A stretch of 64,000 nucleotides of DNA, from assembly GCF_028369105.1 (NCBI RefSeq), contig NZ_JAQNDO010000001.1, positions 5,424,501 to 5,488,500 of the forward strand. The letters are read 5' to 3'. Positions 44,856-59,481 of this stretch are shown here, piece after piece. Made by a program: the position numbers and the translations under genes. The stretch comes from Polyangium mundeleinium (lineage in GTDB: Bacteria > Myxococcota_A > Polyangia > Polyangiales > Polyangiaceae). The notes beneath the pieces are model-generated. The model was not told the DNA's origin, did no database searches, and saw only the letters and a program-made list of their open reading frames with translations. The stretch's first letter is position 1. Every line of letters starts with the position of its first letter.

Positions 44856-45012
44856 CCCGACGCCGGCCGGACCTGGCCACTCTCTTGGGTCCGATGGGTC
44901 CGACGCGTCTTTGCGCTTCTTCACACCGAGCGGGGCGCGCCCTTCACACGAGCGAGTGATGTTCCTCTGCGTGAACGACGCGGCGCGCGAAAAGCCGCGG
45001 AAGAGAGGGAAC

Positions 45013-45624
45013 ATGCTCGGATTTCTGATCGGAACCGCTTGCCTCATCGGCCTCGTCAAGGTGCTGCGCCACGGCGGGTGCCACCGCGGCTACGGCTACC
45101 GTAGCTTCGGGTACGGCGGCGCTTGTGGCTCGTACGGCGGCGGCGGCGGGTGGGGCGGGCGCGGCGACGGCCACGGCGGCTGGGAGGGCGGCTACGACCG
45201 CGAGCACGGCGGGCCCTTCCGGACGCACGGGCGAGCGGGCTTCCGGCCCGGCGGGTACGGCATGACGCACTTCGTCCTGCGGCGGCTGTTCGAGGCGCTC
45301 GACACGACGCCGGGCCAGGAGAAGGCCATCGCGGCGGCGTTCGAGGAGATGCGTGATGTCATGGCCAAGCACCGCGGCGAGCTGCGCAAGAGCCGCGAGG
45401 ACCTGGCGAAGGCAATGCGCAGCCCGAGCTTCGACGAGACCGTGATGGGCGAGCTCTTCGCGCGGCACGACACGGCGCTCGAAGCGATGCGCAAGGCGAT
45501 GGTGGGCTCGATGGCGAGGGTGCACGAGGCGCTCGACGAGCGGCAGCGGGCGCGCCTTTCGGACCTGATCGAGCAATCCCCGGGATTCTGGGGCGGTTTC
45601 GGCGGGCGAGGCGTGGAGATTTGA
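45013..45624 (+). CDS. CpxP/Spy-like periplasmic (heavy-metal-resistance type) protein
   Basis: 203 residues from ATG 45013, chosen because GAGGGAAC directly precedes it and a hydrophobic helix (MLGFLIGTACLIGLVKVL) then opens the protein. A Gly/Tyr/His-rich segment (about 25-75, GGCHRGYGYRSFGYGG) may bind metal. The C-terminal helical part (about 90-190; TTPGQEKAIAAAFEEMRDVMAKHRGEL, LDERQRARLSDLIEQS) resembles the LTxxQ-containing CpxP/Spy/ZraP family, although the motif is TPGQ here. These proteins act as periplasmic chaperones or metal sensors. The small gene 43 bp downstream is likely in the same operon. Confidence 0.7.
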   Translation: MLGFLIGTACLIGLVKVLRHGGCHRGYGYRSFGYGGACGSYGGGGGWGGRGDGHGGWEGGYDREHGGPFRTHGRAGFRPGGYGMTHFVLRRLFEALDTTPGQEKAIAAAFEEMRDVMAKHRGELRKSREDLAKAMRSPSFDETVMGELFARHDTALEAMRKAMVGSMARVHEALDERQRARLSDLIEQSPGFWGGFGGRGVEI

Positions 45625-45667
45625 GGCGCGGGGCGTCTTTCAAGACGAACCAGGACGAGGTGAGACC

Positions 45668-45862
45668 ATGAAGCGGAGACTTGCGATCGTGCTTTTGACC
45701 CTGGGGACCATCGGCGGGTATGCCACCGGCTTCGCGAGCCTGCGTTGTCATAGCTGGCAGCGAAGGCAGCACTTCGAGAACCACGTCGCGAAGGTGTGCG
45801 TGGACGCCGCGCGCAGGGGCGAGGTGCCCGCGCCGCCGCCCCCGCCCGCGCCGCCGCGTTAA
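45668..45862 (+). CDS. Small exported protein
   Basis: 64 residues. ATG 45668 follows GAGGTGAG, a good ribosome-binding site. A signal-like hydrophobic helix (RLAIVLLTLGTIGGYATGFA) precedes a short basic segment with two Cys (LRCHSW, KVCVD) and a Pro-rich end. It probably belongs with the CpxP-like gene upstream. No family recognised. The stop overlaps the stop of the convergent gene. Confidence 0.6.
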   Translation: MKRRLAIVLLTLGTIGGYATGFASLRCHSWQRRQHFENHVAKVCVDAARRGEVPAPPPPPAPPR

Positions 45863-46977
45863 CGTGATTCCGGCTGGGTCTCGGCCGGGGCAGGCCGCGC
45901 CTGCTCCGGCCCGGGCCAGAGCTCGGGCGGGTAACTCAGCTCCACGAGCAGCTTCTCGAAATCCGCGATGGGCATCGTGCAGCGGCCGTACCGGTCGACG
46001 ATGTTCGTCCGGATCCCCTCGAACCAGCTTTGTTGGGGGTCCATCGGATCGTCGTACAAGACCGTTCCGTTTGGACGATCGAGCTTCAGCACCCGGATCT
46101 TGTGCGCCGCGTGATCGGCGCTGCCCGCGGCCCTCCGCACGGGGCTCCGCACCTTCGGCACCTCCAGCGTGGCGAAGACCGCCTCGCCCGCGTCGGTCAC
46201 GCGCTCGATGATCGAAAGCGCGTCGCGGTGCAGATCGGCCACGCCGCTCGTGTCCAGGCCGAGCTGCTTGAACAGCGCCGCGAAACGCGCGTGCCCATCG
46301 GAGAGCGTCTCCCAGCGGTGCCCCGTGATCCCGACGAGCAGCCGATCGAAGGCGCCGAGGCTCAGCCCCGTCCCGGTGTTCTTCACGCCCTCGAACTGCC
46401 CGTCCTCCGTGTTGTGGTAGTCGAGCTCGGGGTAGGCGAACTCCATGCAGGCGACCTGGAACAACCGGCTCACCGGGCTCCTGCGATATTCGTGTTCGTC
46501 CGGTTCGAGGACGTCCTCGTCGCGCACGATCTCCCCGCCGCTCCGCACCACCACCCGGCCCGGGGGGCTCACGAGCCCCGCGATGATCCGCGCGTACTCC
46601 GCCGGATCTCGCTCGGCCACGTAGATCTCCACGCACGTCGCGGCGCACGTGCCCTTGAGGCCCTGCGTGATGCGGCCGGGATGAACGATGTTGCGGATGA
46701 GCTCGCCGAGCAGGATGGTTCGTCCCGGCGCGTCCTCCAACGACGCCACCATCGGCGCGTCGGCCACGGCCCAAAGGCTCTCGTGCAGCGGCCTTCCGAG
46801 CGCGTCCTTGTGCATGAAGAGGCCGCGGCTCCCGAGCTCGCGGAGCGCTTCGACGCTCCGTTTGCGCCAGATGCCCACGATTTCCCGGTCCCTCAGCGGG
46901 TAGGTGGGATGGACCGGGAGATCGAGCTGCTCCTCGAGCCGATCGACGATCTCTTGCGGGTCCTCGTGATCCGTCAT
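45859..46977 (-). CDS. Hypothetical protein, candidate papain-fold cysteine peptidase
   Basis: 372 residues. ATG 46977 has GGAGA 8 nt upstream. No signal peptide or membrane segment. The motif ITQGLKGTCAATC (Gln about 105, Cys about 111) is placed as the oxyanion Gln and nucleophilic Cys of papain-like enzymes (Q-G-x-x-G-T-C-x-A). A possible His (SADHAAHKIRVLKL, about 289-292) and Asp (NGTVLYDDPMD, about 309) follow at the order and spacing expected for the rest of the triad. I do not recognise a named family. It is convergent with the small exported protein and divergent from the HEAT gene. Confidence 0.5.
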   Translation of the reverse strand: MTDHEDPQEIVDRLEEQLDLPVHPTYPLRDREIVGIWRKRSVEALRELGSRGLFMHKDALGRPLHESLWAVADAPMVASLEDAPGRTILLGELIRNIVHPGRITQGLKGTCAATCVEIYVAERDPAEYARIIAGLVSPPGRVVVRSGGEIVRDEDVLEPDEHEYRRSPVSRLFQVACMEFAYPELDYHNTEDGQFEGVKNTGTGLSLGAFDRLLVGITGHRWETLSDGHARFAALFKQLGLDTSGVADLHRDALSIIERVTDAGEAVFATLEVPKVRSPVRRAAGSADHAAHKIRVLKLDRPNGTVLYDDPMDPQQSWFEGIRTNIVDRYGRCTMPIADFEKLLVELSYPPELWPGPEQARPAPAETQPESR

Positions 46978-47129
46978 GGTTTTTCTCCGGAATTCCCCGC
47001 CCCGGGTCATTCGCCCCCGACGTTGGGCCCGATCCTGACGTGTTTCCCAGCGCCGAGCAAGGATTCGCGGCTTGCCCCGGACCTCGATCCTGCTAGGGCG
47101 CGCCGCCGCCACGTGGGGCCAATTTCGAG

Positions 47130-47135
47130 TAGCAT
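47130..47135 (+). promoter_or_regulatory. TANNNT box (TAGCAT) 7 nt before the HEAT-protein start
   Basis: TAGCAT, then CCGCGCC, then GTG 47143. The stretch is very close to that before kup (CAT-CCGCGCG-CC). No Shine-Dalgarno sequence. Confidence 0.4.
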
Positions 47136-47142
47136 CCGCGCC

Positions 47143-48372
47143 GTGCCCCGTGCCCGCGCGTCGCTTTACGTCTCCGCCACGAGCGTCGTGTTCCTGGCGC
47201 TCGCGCCGGCCCTCGTGGAGGCCCATACGATTCCGGGCGGGCTCACGTTGCACCAGATGGCGAGCGCCGCCGACGTCATCGCGGCCGCGCGCATCGAGCG
47301 TGTCGGCCCCGAGCCCCGCGGCGCCGGCCCGCTGCCGCCCGTCGAGGCCCGGATTCTCGAATGGTTTCGAGAGGGCGACACGAAGGTGGAAAACATCCGT
47401 TTCGTGCCGCACCGCCACGCCGATGAGAAGTACGTTGCCGGCGAGGAGATCCTCCTCTTCCTCGAACGCAGGCGCCCCGATGCAAAGGACGCCGCCGCCG
47501 TGCCGTATCAATCCGTCGAGGCCATCGCCGATCGTATCGTGCTCGTGCCCGCGACCCGCGCGACGTGGATCGACGCCACGCGCGCTTATGCCGCCCTCGG
47601 CAAGGGCACCCGGACGAGCGCCGATGCCGCCGCGCTCGGGCGCGTCACCGTCTCCATGCTCGGCTCCGCGGAGCCTCGGATCGTGACCTTCGCGCTCCGG
47701 GATCTCACGCTCGCCGGTGCCGCGCCTTTGATCGGCGAGGCCGACGTCCCTGCGCTCACCAGGCTCCTCGACGACGCCGCGCGGCCCGTCACCTTGCGCG
47801 TCGGCCTGCTCATGGAGCTCGAACGCCGCAAGCTCGTGCCCGTGGGGCCGAGCTGGATTCCGCTCCTCCGCGCGGCGCCTCCGAACGATCGCGTGCAGGT
47901 CATTCGCGCGGCCGCGGCGCGCGCCTTCGTCCCGGCCGTGACGGCCGAGCTCGCCTCCATTCTGGAGAAAGGCGAGCGCGACGCGGCCATCGCGGCGGCG
48001 CGGGCGCTTGGCGCCGAGGGGAACGAGGCCGCTGTCGAGCCGCTTGGGCGCGCCGTGGATCGGGAGCCGGACGAACTGCGCTTCGCCGCGCTCGGCAGCC
48101 TGCGCCGCGTGGGCTCGCCGGCCGCGCGGGAGGTCATCGCCCGCGTGGCGAAATCGCACCCCGATCCCGAGACCCGACGCGTGGCCACGACCGAGCAGAA
48201 CCTCCTCGACACCCGCGCCGCTGCGCCTCCGCCCGCGCCCGCCGCGACGAGCTCGCCTTCGCAGTCGCCAGGCACGGGGCTCGGCAGGAAGGGCATCACC
48301 TCGGTGATCGTCGCCGTGCTCCTCGTGTGTCTCGTGGTGTTTCTTCGCAAAGGGAAAGGAAAGTCGGAATGA
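47143..48372 (+). CDS. Exported HEAT-repeat protein with C-terminal membrane anchor
   Basis: 409 residues from GTG 47143, supported by the signal peptide that begins there (ASLYVSATSVVFLALAPALVEA) and by the TANNNT box. After an N-terminal beta-rich domain (about 35-140, VGPEPRGAGPLPPVEARILEWF...) come HEAT-type helical repeats (about 170-350; PLGRAVDREPDELRFAALGSL). It ends with an Ala/Pro/Ser linker and one membrane helix (ITSVIVAVLLVCLVVFL) followed by a basic tail, so the repeats face the periplasm. The end overlaps the next gene by ATGA, indicating translational coupling. Confidence 0.75.
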   Translation: MPRARASLYVSATSVVFLALAPALVEAHTIPGGLTLHQMASAADVIAAARIERVGPEPRGAGPLPPVEARILEWFREGDTKVENIRFVPHRHADEKYVAGEEILLFLERRRPDAKDAAAVPYQSVEAIADRIVLVPATRATWIDATRAYAALGKGTRTSADAAALGRVTVSMLGSAEPRIVTFALRDLTLAGAAPLIGEADVPALTRLLDDAARPVTLRVGLLMELERRKLVPVGPSWIPLLRAAPPNDRVQVIRAAAARAFVPAVTAELASILEKGERDAAIAAARALGAEGNEAAVEPLGRAVDREPDELRFAALGSLRRVGSPAAREVIARVAKSHPDPETRRVATTEQNLLDTRAAAPPPAPAATSSPSQSPGTGLGRKGITSVIVAVLLVCLVVFLRKGKGKSE

Positions 48373-49040
48373 GTTTGCAAGGACGAACCGCGCTCCTCGC
48401 GGGCGCGACGGGCCTCGTTGGCCGGAGTTGCCTCGAGCGCCTGCTCGAACACCCGGCGTACGCGCGTGTCATCGTGCTCGTGCGCAGGCCGACCGGAATC
48501 ACCCACGACAAACTGCAGGAAATCCGCGCCGATTTCGACGCGCTTGAAGGACTTTCATCCGTGCCCGCCGTCGATGACGTATTCATCACGCTCGGCACGA
48601 CCATCAAGGCAGCAGGATCACGACCGGCATTTTCCAAGGTCGACCACGATTATGTGGTCTCCGTCGCGAAGATCGGCAAACGTGCGGGAGCCCGCCGCCT
48701 TTCCCTCGTGTCGAGCATCGGGGCGGATCGCAGCTCGATGAACTTTTATCTGCGCGTCAAAGGCGAGGCCGAGCGCGACGTCAGCGATCTCGGGTACGAA
48801 TGCGTCGATATCCTGCGCCCGAGCATGCTCCTCGGCGATCGCACCGAGCACAGGGCGGGGGAGGCGTTCGCGGCCCCCATCCTGCGCGGCGTGAGCGGGG
48901 CCATGATTGGCCCTTTGCGTGTTTATCGCCCGATTGAGGCGCGTGACGTCGCGGCGGCGATGGTGGCAGGCTTGGTGTCCGATGCCACGGCGGGCGTGCG
49001 GATCCGCACCTTCGACGACATTCGCCAACTCGCGTCGTAG
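48369..49040 (+). CDS. NAD(P)-binding Rossmann protein (atypical SDR, HTATIP2/YbjT-like)
   Basis: 223 residues. The start overlaps the upstream stop (ATGA). The dinucleotide motif GATGLVG is at residues 12-18; LSLVSSIGADRSSMNFYLRVKGEAE has the Ser and Tyr-x-x-x-Lys-like (YLRVK) elements; the end (VRIRTFDDIRQLAS) is typical of the HTATIP2 (TIP30)-type atypical SDRs. Probable NAD(P)H-dependent oxidoreductase or regulatory sensor; substrate not known. Co-translated with the HEAT membrane protein. Confidence 0.82.
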   Translation: MSLQGRTALLAGATGLVGRSCLERLLEHPAYARVIVLVRRPTGITHDKLQEIRADFDALEGLSSVPAVDDVFITLGTTIKAAGSRPAFSKVDHDYVVSVAKIGKRAGARRLSLVSSIGADRSSMNFYLRVKGEAERDVSDLGYECVDILRPSMLLGDRTEHRAGEAFAAPILRGVSGAMIGPLRVYRPIEARDVAAAMVAGLVSDATAGVRIRTFDDIRQLAS

Positions 49041-49253
49041 CAGCAAAAAGCAGCCTGGTTGTCCGGACCGACAATTGGGGCTCGAACGGGTTTTTCTCGG
49101 TCGTTGGGCTGCACACGAACAGCAAGCACGAATTCGACAGGGGCATAAGGGGGGGCCCTACGCCGGAACCGGTGAGCGCCGGATTTCGCCAAAGGGTGCC
49201 CTCGGTAGGATGCGCATTGTTGCGGGCGGCGCGTCGTCGTCCCAGGTGGTGCC

Positions 49254-55685
<6,432 letters not shown>

Positions 55686-55716
55686 GCGTCGTCCATCCAC
55701 GCAGAGGAGGAGCGGC

Positions 55717-57816
55717 ATGAAGCACGCTCGCGACAAGGTCGGGATTCTCGTCGTGGACGATCGCAGGGACAGGCTCCTCGCGGTCGAGACCATGCTCGCC
55801 GAGCTCGGAGAGCGGGTCGTCCTCGCGCAGAGCGGGCGGGAGGCGCTGCGGTTTCTGTTGCAGGAGGACTTCGCGGTCATCCTGCTCGACGTCGACATGC
55901 CGATCATGGATGGCTTCGAGACGGCGCGCCTCATCCGACAACGCAAGCGATCCAGGCAAACACCGATCATCTTCCTCACGGCGTTCGGCGACGCGATCCA
56001 GGCCGAGCAGGGCTACGCGCTCGGCGCCGTCGACTACATGCTCGTGCCGGTCGATTCCGACATCCTGCGCGCGAAGGTCTCGGTGTTCGTCGAGCTCTAC
56101 CGCAAGACGGAGGAGGCGAACCTCGCGGCGCAAGCGGTCGCCAAGAAGGCCGGTCAGCTCGCGGCGCTCGCGCGCGCGTCGCTCTCGATCAACGGGGCGC
56201 GATCCCTCGAAGCGATGCTCGACGCTATCGCCTCGGGCACGCGCGCCGCACTCGGAGCGAGGTCGTCGTTCGTCGCGCTCGTCAGCGGATCGAAGCACGG
56301 GACCGCCGCGTCCTCGGCGGGCGGGCTCGCCGCGCCGCGGACGGTCCCTGTGGATCCCGCGAGCGATTGGATCTTCACGCGTGTCGCCACCGCGGGGGGC
56401 GTGGTCACGCTCTCCGCGTCGGAGCGCGCGCAGCGGGAGCCCGAGCGCGCGGACGAACTCGGCCCGCTCATGGCGGCGCCGCTCGTCGGATCGGACGGCA
56501 CGTGCGTCGGGTGGATCGAGGTCACGAACGGCGAAGCCGACGGCTTCCGTGAGGACGACGAGTCGCTGCTTTTGCTCTCCGCGCAGCTCGCCTCGGTCGC
56601 GCTGCAGAACCTCCTCCACGCCGAGGAGCGCGAGGTGAGCCGCCTCAAGGACGAGTTTCTCGCGACGCTCTCGCACGAGCTCCGCACGCCGCTCACGGCG
56701 ATCATCGGCTGGACGCGGATCCTGCGCGAGACCCAGCCCGATGCGGCCAAGCTCGCGCGTGGGCTCGAGGTGATCGATCGCAACGCGGGGGCGCAGAACA
56801 AGCTCATCGAGGACCTGCTCGACGTCTCGCGGATCGTCACGGGCAAGATGAGCATGGAGCAGCGGCAGGTGCGCCTCGCGCCGCTCGTAGAGGCCTCCGT
56901 CGACGCGCTCCGTCCCGCCGCGCAGGCCAAGGACATCACGCTCGTGGTTGTGTGCTCCGCGGGCAAGGATTCAGTCGAGGGGGATCCGGAGCGGCTGCGG
57001 CAGGTCGCGACGAACCTTCTCTCGAACGCCATCAAGTTCACGCCGCGTGGCGGTCGCATCGAGGTGCGCCTCCGCCGCGTGGGTGACGAGCTCGAGCTCG
57101 CCATCGCGGACAACGGCGAGGGCATCCGCACGGATTTTCTCCCCTACGTCTTCGATCGGTTTCGTCAGGGCGACAGCTCCAGCCGCCGTATGCACGGCGG
57201 CCTCGGCATCGGCCTCGCGGTCGTGCGTCACATCGTGGTTTCACACGGCGGGACGGTCAGCGCGCATAGCGAAGGTCCGCGCCTCGGCTCGACGTTCACC
57301 GTGCGTCTTCCCTCGGCGTTCCTGCCGCGGGAGGGCGACGGCCCGACGCCTCCGCCCAACGGCAAGCCACGCCTCCCGCTGCCCGATCTGAGCGGCCTGC
57401 GTGTGCTCGTGGTCGACGACGATCAAGACACGCGCGAGATCCTGCGCCAGGTCCTCGCTGCACATCGCGCTGACGTCCGGATCGTGGCCACCGTACGCGA
57501 GGCGATCGCGGAGCTCGACGCCGCGCGCCCGCACGTGCTCGTCAGTGACATCGCGATGCCGGGCGAGGACGGCTACGACTTCATCGATTTCGTCCGTCGT
57601 CGCACGCCCGAGCGCGGGGGCGCGGTGCCTGCGCTCGCGCTCACGGCGCATGCACGTGCGGAGGATCAGGCGCGCGCGCTCGCGGCGGGCTTCCAGCGCC
57701 ACGCCGCCAAACCCATCGATCCTGCCGAGCTCGTCCGCGCCATCGCGGGGCTCGTCGGCGCGCCTTGCTCGCGTGCGGAGCCCGCGGAGGCCGTGGCCCT
57801 CCGCGAGGTCCCCTGA
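55717..57816 (+). CDS. Hybrid histidine kinase, REC-GAF-HisKA-HATPase-REC
   Basis: 699 residues. ATG 55717 follows GAGGAGGAGCGGC. An N-terminal receiver (VGILVVDDRRDRLLAVETML; acceptor ILLDVDMPIMDG), a coiled coil, a GAF-like domain at about 150-295, HisKA with [21 protein letters not shown], an ATPase domain (NLLSNAIKFTPRGG, GLGIGLAVVRHIV) and a C-terminal receiver (RVLVVDDDQDTREIL; acceptor HVLVSDIAMPGEDG). Soluble. It lies 31 bp after the HAMP-array kinase, so its N-terminal receiver is a plausible target of that kinase in a phosphorelay. Confidence 0.94.
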   Translation: MKHARDKVGILVVDDRRDRLLAVETMLAELGERVVLAQSGREALRFLLQEDFAVILLDVDMPIMDGFETARLIRQRKRSRQTPIIFLTAFGDAIQAEQGYALGAVDYMLVPVDSDILRAKVSVFVELYRKTEEANLAAQAVAKKAGQLAALARASLSINGARSLEAMLDAIASGTRAALGARSSFVALVSGSKHGTAASSAGGLAAPRTVPVDPASDWIFTRVATAGGVVTLSASERAQREPERADELGPLMAAPLVGSDGTCVGWIEVTNGEADGFREDDESLLLLSAQLASVALQNLLHAEEREVSRLKDEFLATLSHELRTPLTAIIGWTRILRETQPDAAKLARGLEVIDRNAGAQNKLIEDLLDVSRIVTGKMSMEQRQVRLAPLVEASVDALRPAAQAKDITLVVVCSAGKDSVEGDPERLRQVATNLLSNAIKFTPRGGRIEVRLRRVGDELELAIADNGEGIRTDFLPYVFDRFRQGDSSSRRMHGGLGIGLAVVRHIVVSHGGTVSAHSEGPRLGSTFTVRLPSAFLPREGDGPTPPPNGKPRLPLPDLSGLRVLVVDDDQDTREILRQVLAAHRADVRIVATVREAIAELDAARPHVLVSDIAMPGEDGYDFIDFVRRRTPERGGAVPALALTAHARAEDQARALAAGFQRHAAKPIDPAELVRAIAGLVGAPCSRAEPAEAVALREVP

Positions 57817-57838
57817 CGGCGAGCCCGGATGAGTGGTG

Positions 57839-58276
57839 ATGGGCGACCAGCACGATCGAGGCTCGAAGCCGGATGGGGGGCTCAGGACGTCCTCGGGGCC
57901 CATTCCGACGGAGCTCGCGCAATTCATCCAGGAGCACGTCTCGTCCCTCGAACAGCTCGAGGTGATGTTCCTTTTGCGGGACACGGCGGCGCGGGAATGG
58001 CGCGCCGACGAGGTGAGCCGTCAGCTCGGATCGAGCTTGATGTCGATCGGGCGTCGCCTCGAGCACCTCGCGGAGGCGCGTTTCCTCAAGGTTCGCCATA
58101 CCGAGCGCGGGCCCGTGTACCAGCACGGCCCCGAATCCGAGGAGATGGCGGCGCTGATCGACGCGGCGGCGAAGCTCTACAAGGAGAGGCGGCTCGCCGT
58201 GATCGATCTCGTCTATGGGCGTCCCGAGAGTGATCTGCGCGCGTTTTCGGACGCGTTCATGCTGAAGAAGAAGTGA
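57839..58276 (+). CDS. Winged-helix regulator (MarR/ArsR-like fold)
   Basis: 145 residues. ATG 57839 is 22 bp after the kinase gene; two in-frame GTGs just upstream are possible. A helix-turn-helix (about 50-95, WRADEVSRQLGSSLMSIGRRLEHLAEARFLKVRH) with a wing (TERGPVYQHG) and a helical tail fits a winged-helix DNA-binding protein. Position at the end of the two-kinase cluster suggests regulation of, or by, that pathway; it carries no receiver domain. Confidence 0.65.
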   Translation: MGDQHDRGSKPDGGLRTSSGPIPTELAQFIQEHVSSLEQLEVMFLLRDTAAREWRADEVSRQLGSSLMSIGRRLEHLAEARFLKVRHTERGPVYQHGPESEEMAALIDAAAKLYKERRLAVIDLVYGRPESDLRAFSDAFMLKKK

Positions 58277-58284
58277 GGGGAAGC

Positions 58285-58548
58285 ATGATACCGGCCGTCG
58301 TGTACATTCTCTGCACGCTCACGAGCCTCGTCGCGATGACGCTGCTCCTGCGTGCCTATGCTGCGCGCAAGGTGCGCCTGTTGTTATGGAGCGGCCTCTG
58401 CTTTGCCGGGCTCGCTTTGAACAATGTGCTTCTTTTTGTCGATCTGATCCTCATTCCGGAGCACGACCTCTCCACGGTGCGGCAAATTCCCGCCGTGATG
58501 GGCGTCTCGTTTCTCCTGTATGGTCTCGTGTACGATTTGCGGGATTGA
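58285..58548 (+). CDS. Small three-helix membrane protein (DUF5985-like)
   Basis: 87 residues from ATG 58285, with GAGGGGAAGC directly upstream. Three membrane helices (AVVYILCTLTSLVAMTLLLR, LLLWSGLCFAGLALNNVLLFVDLIL, PAVMGVSFLLYGLVYDL). It resembles the DUF5985 family, which usually occurs as a pair of adjacent genes, as here. Function unknown. It begins 8 bp after the HTH gene, so the run is an operon. Confidence 0.7.
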   Translation: MIPAVVYILCTLTSLVAMTLLLRAYAARKVRLLLWSGLCFAGLALNNVLLFVDLILIPEHDLSTVRQIPAVMGVSFLLYGLVYDLRD

Positions 58549-58575
58549 TGCGCGGAAGCGGCGAGGGGTGCGGCG

Positions 58576-58854
58576 ATGAACGATCTGCTCAGCGGGGCCC
58601 TGATCCTCGGATTCCTGGTGATCGCGCTGTTTTTCCTGCGCTTCTGGCGCAGCACACGGGATCGGCTCTTCGCCATTTTTGCGCTCTCGTTCTCGCTCAT
58701 GGCCGTGAACCGGCTGATCCTGGCCATCGCGAAGCTGCCCGAGGACGATTTTCCTTACGTGTACCTCGTGCGGCTCGTCGCGAACGCCCTCATCATTTAT
58801 GCGGTGATCGACAAGAACCGCGCGCACAAGGCGACGCCTCGACCGATTCCCTGA
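58576..58854 (+). CDS. Small three-helix membrane protein (DUF5985-like), second of pair
   Basis: 92 residues; GAGGGG 11 nt upstream of ATG 58576. Helices LLSGALILGFLVIALFFLRFW, RLFAIFALSFSLMAVNRLIL and YLVRLVANALIIYAVIDKN. Similar in plan to the preceding protein and probably its partner in the membrane. As the last gene of the signalling cluster it could be a membrane sensor or anchor for the soluble kinases; this is inference. Confidence 0.7.
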   Translation: MNDLLSGALILGFLVIALFFLRFWRSTRDRLFAIFALSFSLMAVNRLILAIAKLPEDDFPYVYLVRLVANALIIYAVIDKNRAHKATPRPIP

Positions 58855-58882
58855 AGACGAGAATTGACGCGTGCGCATTGTT

Positions 58883-59477
58883 TCATGGGGAGCCTCGGCG
58901 CAGAGACGAGAGGTGCTCGACGTGGACGAAGGCTACCCGCGCGAGTGTCTCGTCATCCAGGTGATCGAGCGCCTCCATTTCGATGAGCGTCGCGGACCCT
59001 CGACCGGCGGCAAACCAGAGGAGCGGGACGACCGGCCCGGCGCCGCAGGCGCAAAACCGTGGGTAAGAGGCTTCGAGGACGCTGAATCGCTCGCCGAGGA
59101 CGACGGGGCGTTTCGCGTGGTAAAGGCGTGTGCTGCCGGGCGGGATCGGGACGGGGATCACCTCGCCCGCGACCCATTCCGCGTAGGATGGGGCCTCCGG
59201 ATCTTGAAAGAGAGACGTATGGCAAAATCGCGTCCGGCGGTCGCCGCACGCCCTGCAGCGCATCGGAGCCGAGAGGAAGTCCGAGCCCCCGGCATTGGGC
59301 GTCCGCGGCGCGGAGACCAGAGGCAGGTACGCGTGCTCTTGATACGCGGCCGCGAGGATCCGCCGGCGCTCCTCGGGCGTTGCGTCCTTCAGGGTCTTCG
59401 CCCATTGCGAACGCTCCGTACCGCGAGCCGCACGCGGGGCAAGACACCATTCCGAGGACGTCGTCGAAGGCTCCCAT
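58883..59477 (-). CDS. Zinc-ribbon protein, probably frameshifted
   Basis: Two frames share this gene. From ATG 59477 (AGGTGA upstream) one reads MGAFDDVLGMVSCPACGSRY with a Cys-x-x-Cys half ribbon and normal GC-rich third positions, then loses coding character. From about 59420 the other frame takes over (RSQWAKTLKDATPEERRRIL ... MRCRACGDRRTRFCHTSLF ... SYPRFCACGAG) to the stop at 58883. The third-position GC pattern switches at the same point, so one base was probably lost or gained near 59412-59425, by mutation or sequencing error. The restored protein would be about 198 residues with several CxxC pairs. It begins 4 bp after the VWA metallopeptidase gene; function unknown. Confidence 0.6.
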
Positions 59478-59481
59478 GGTT

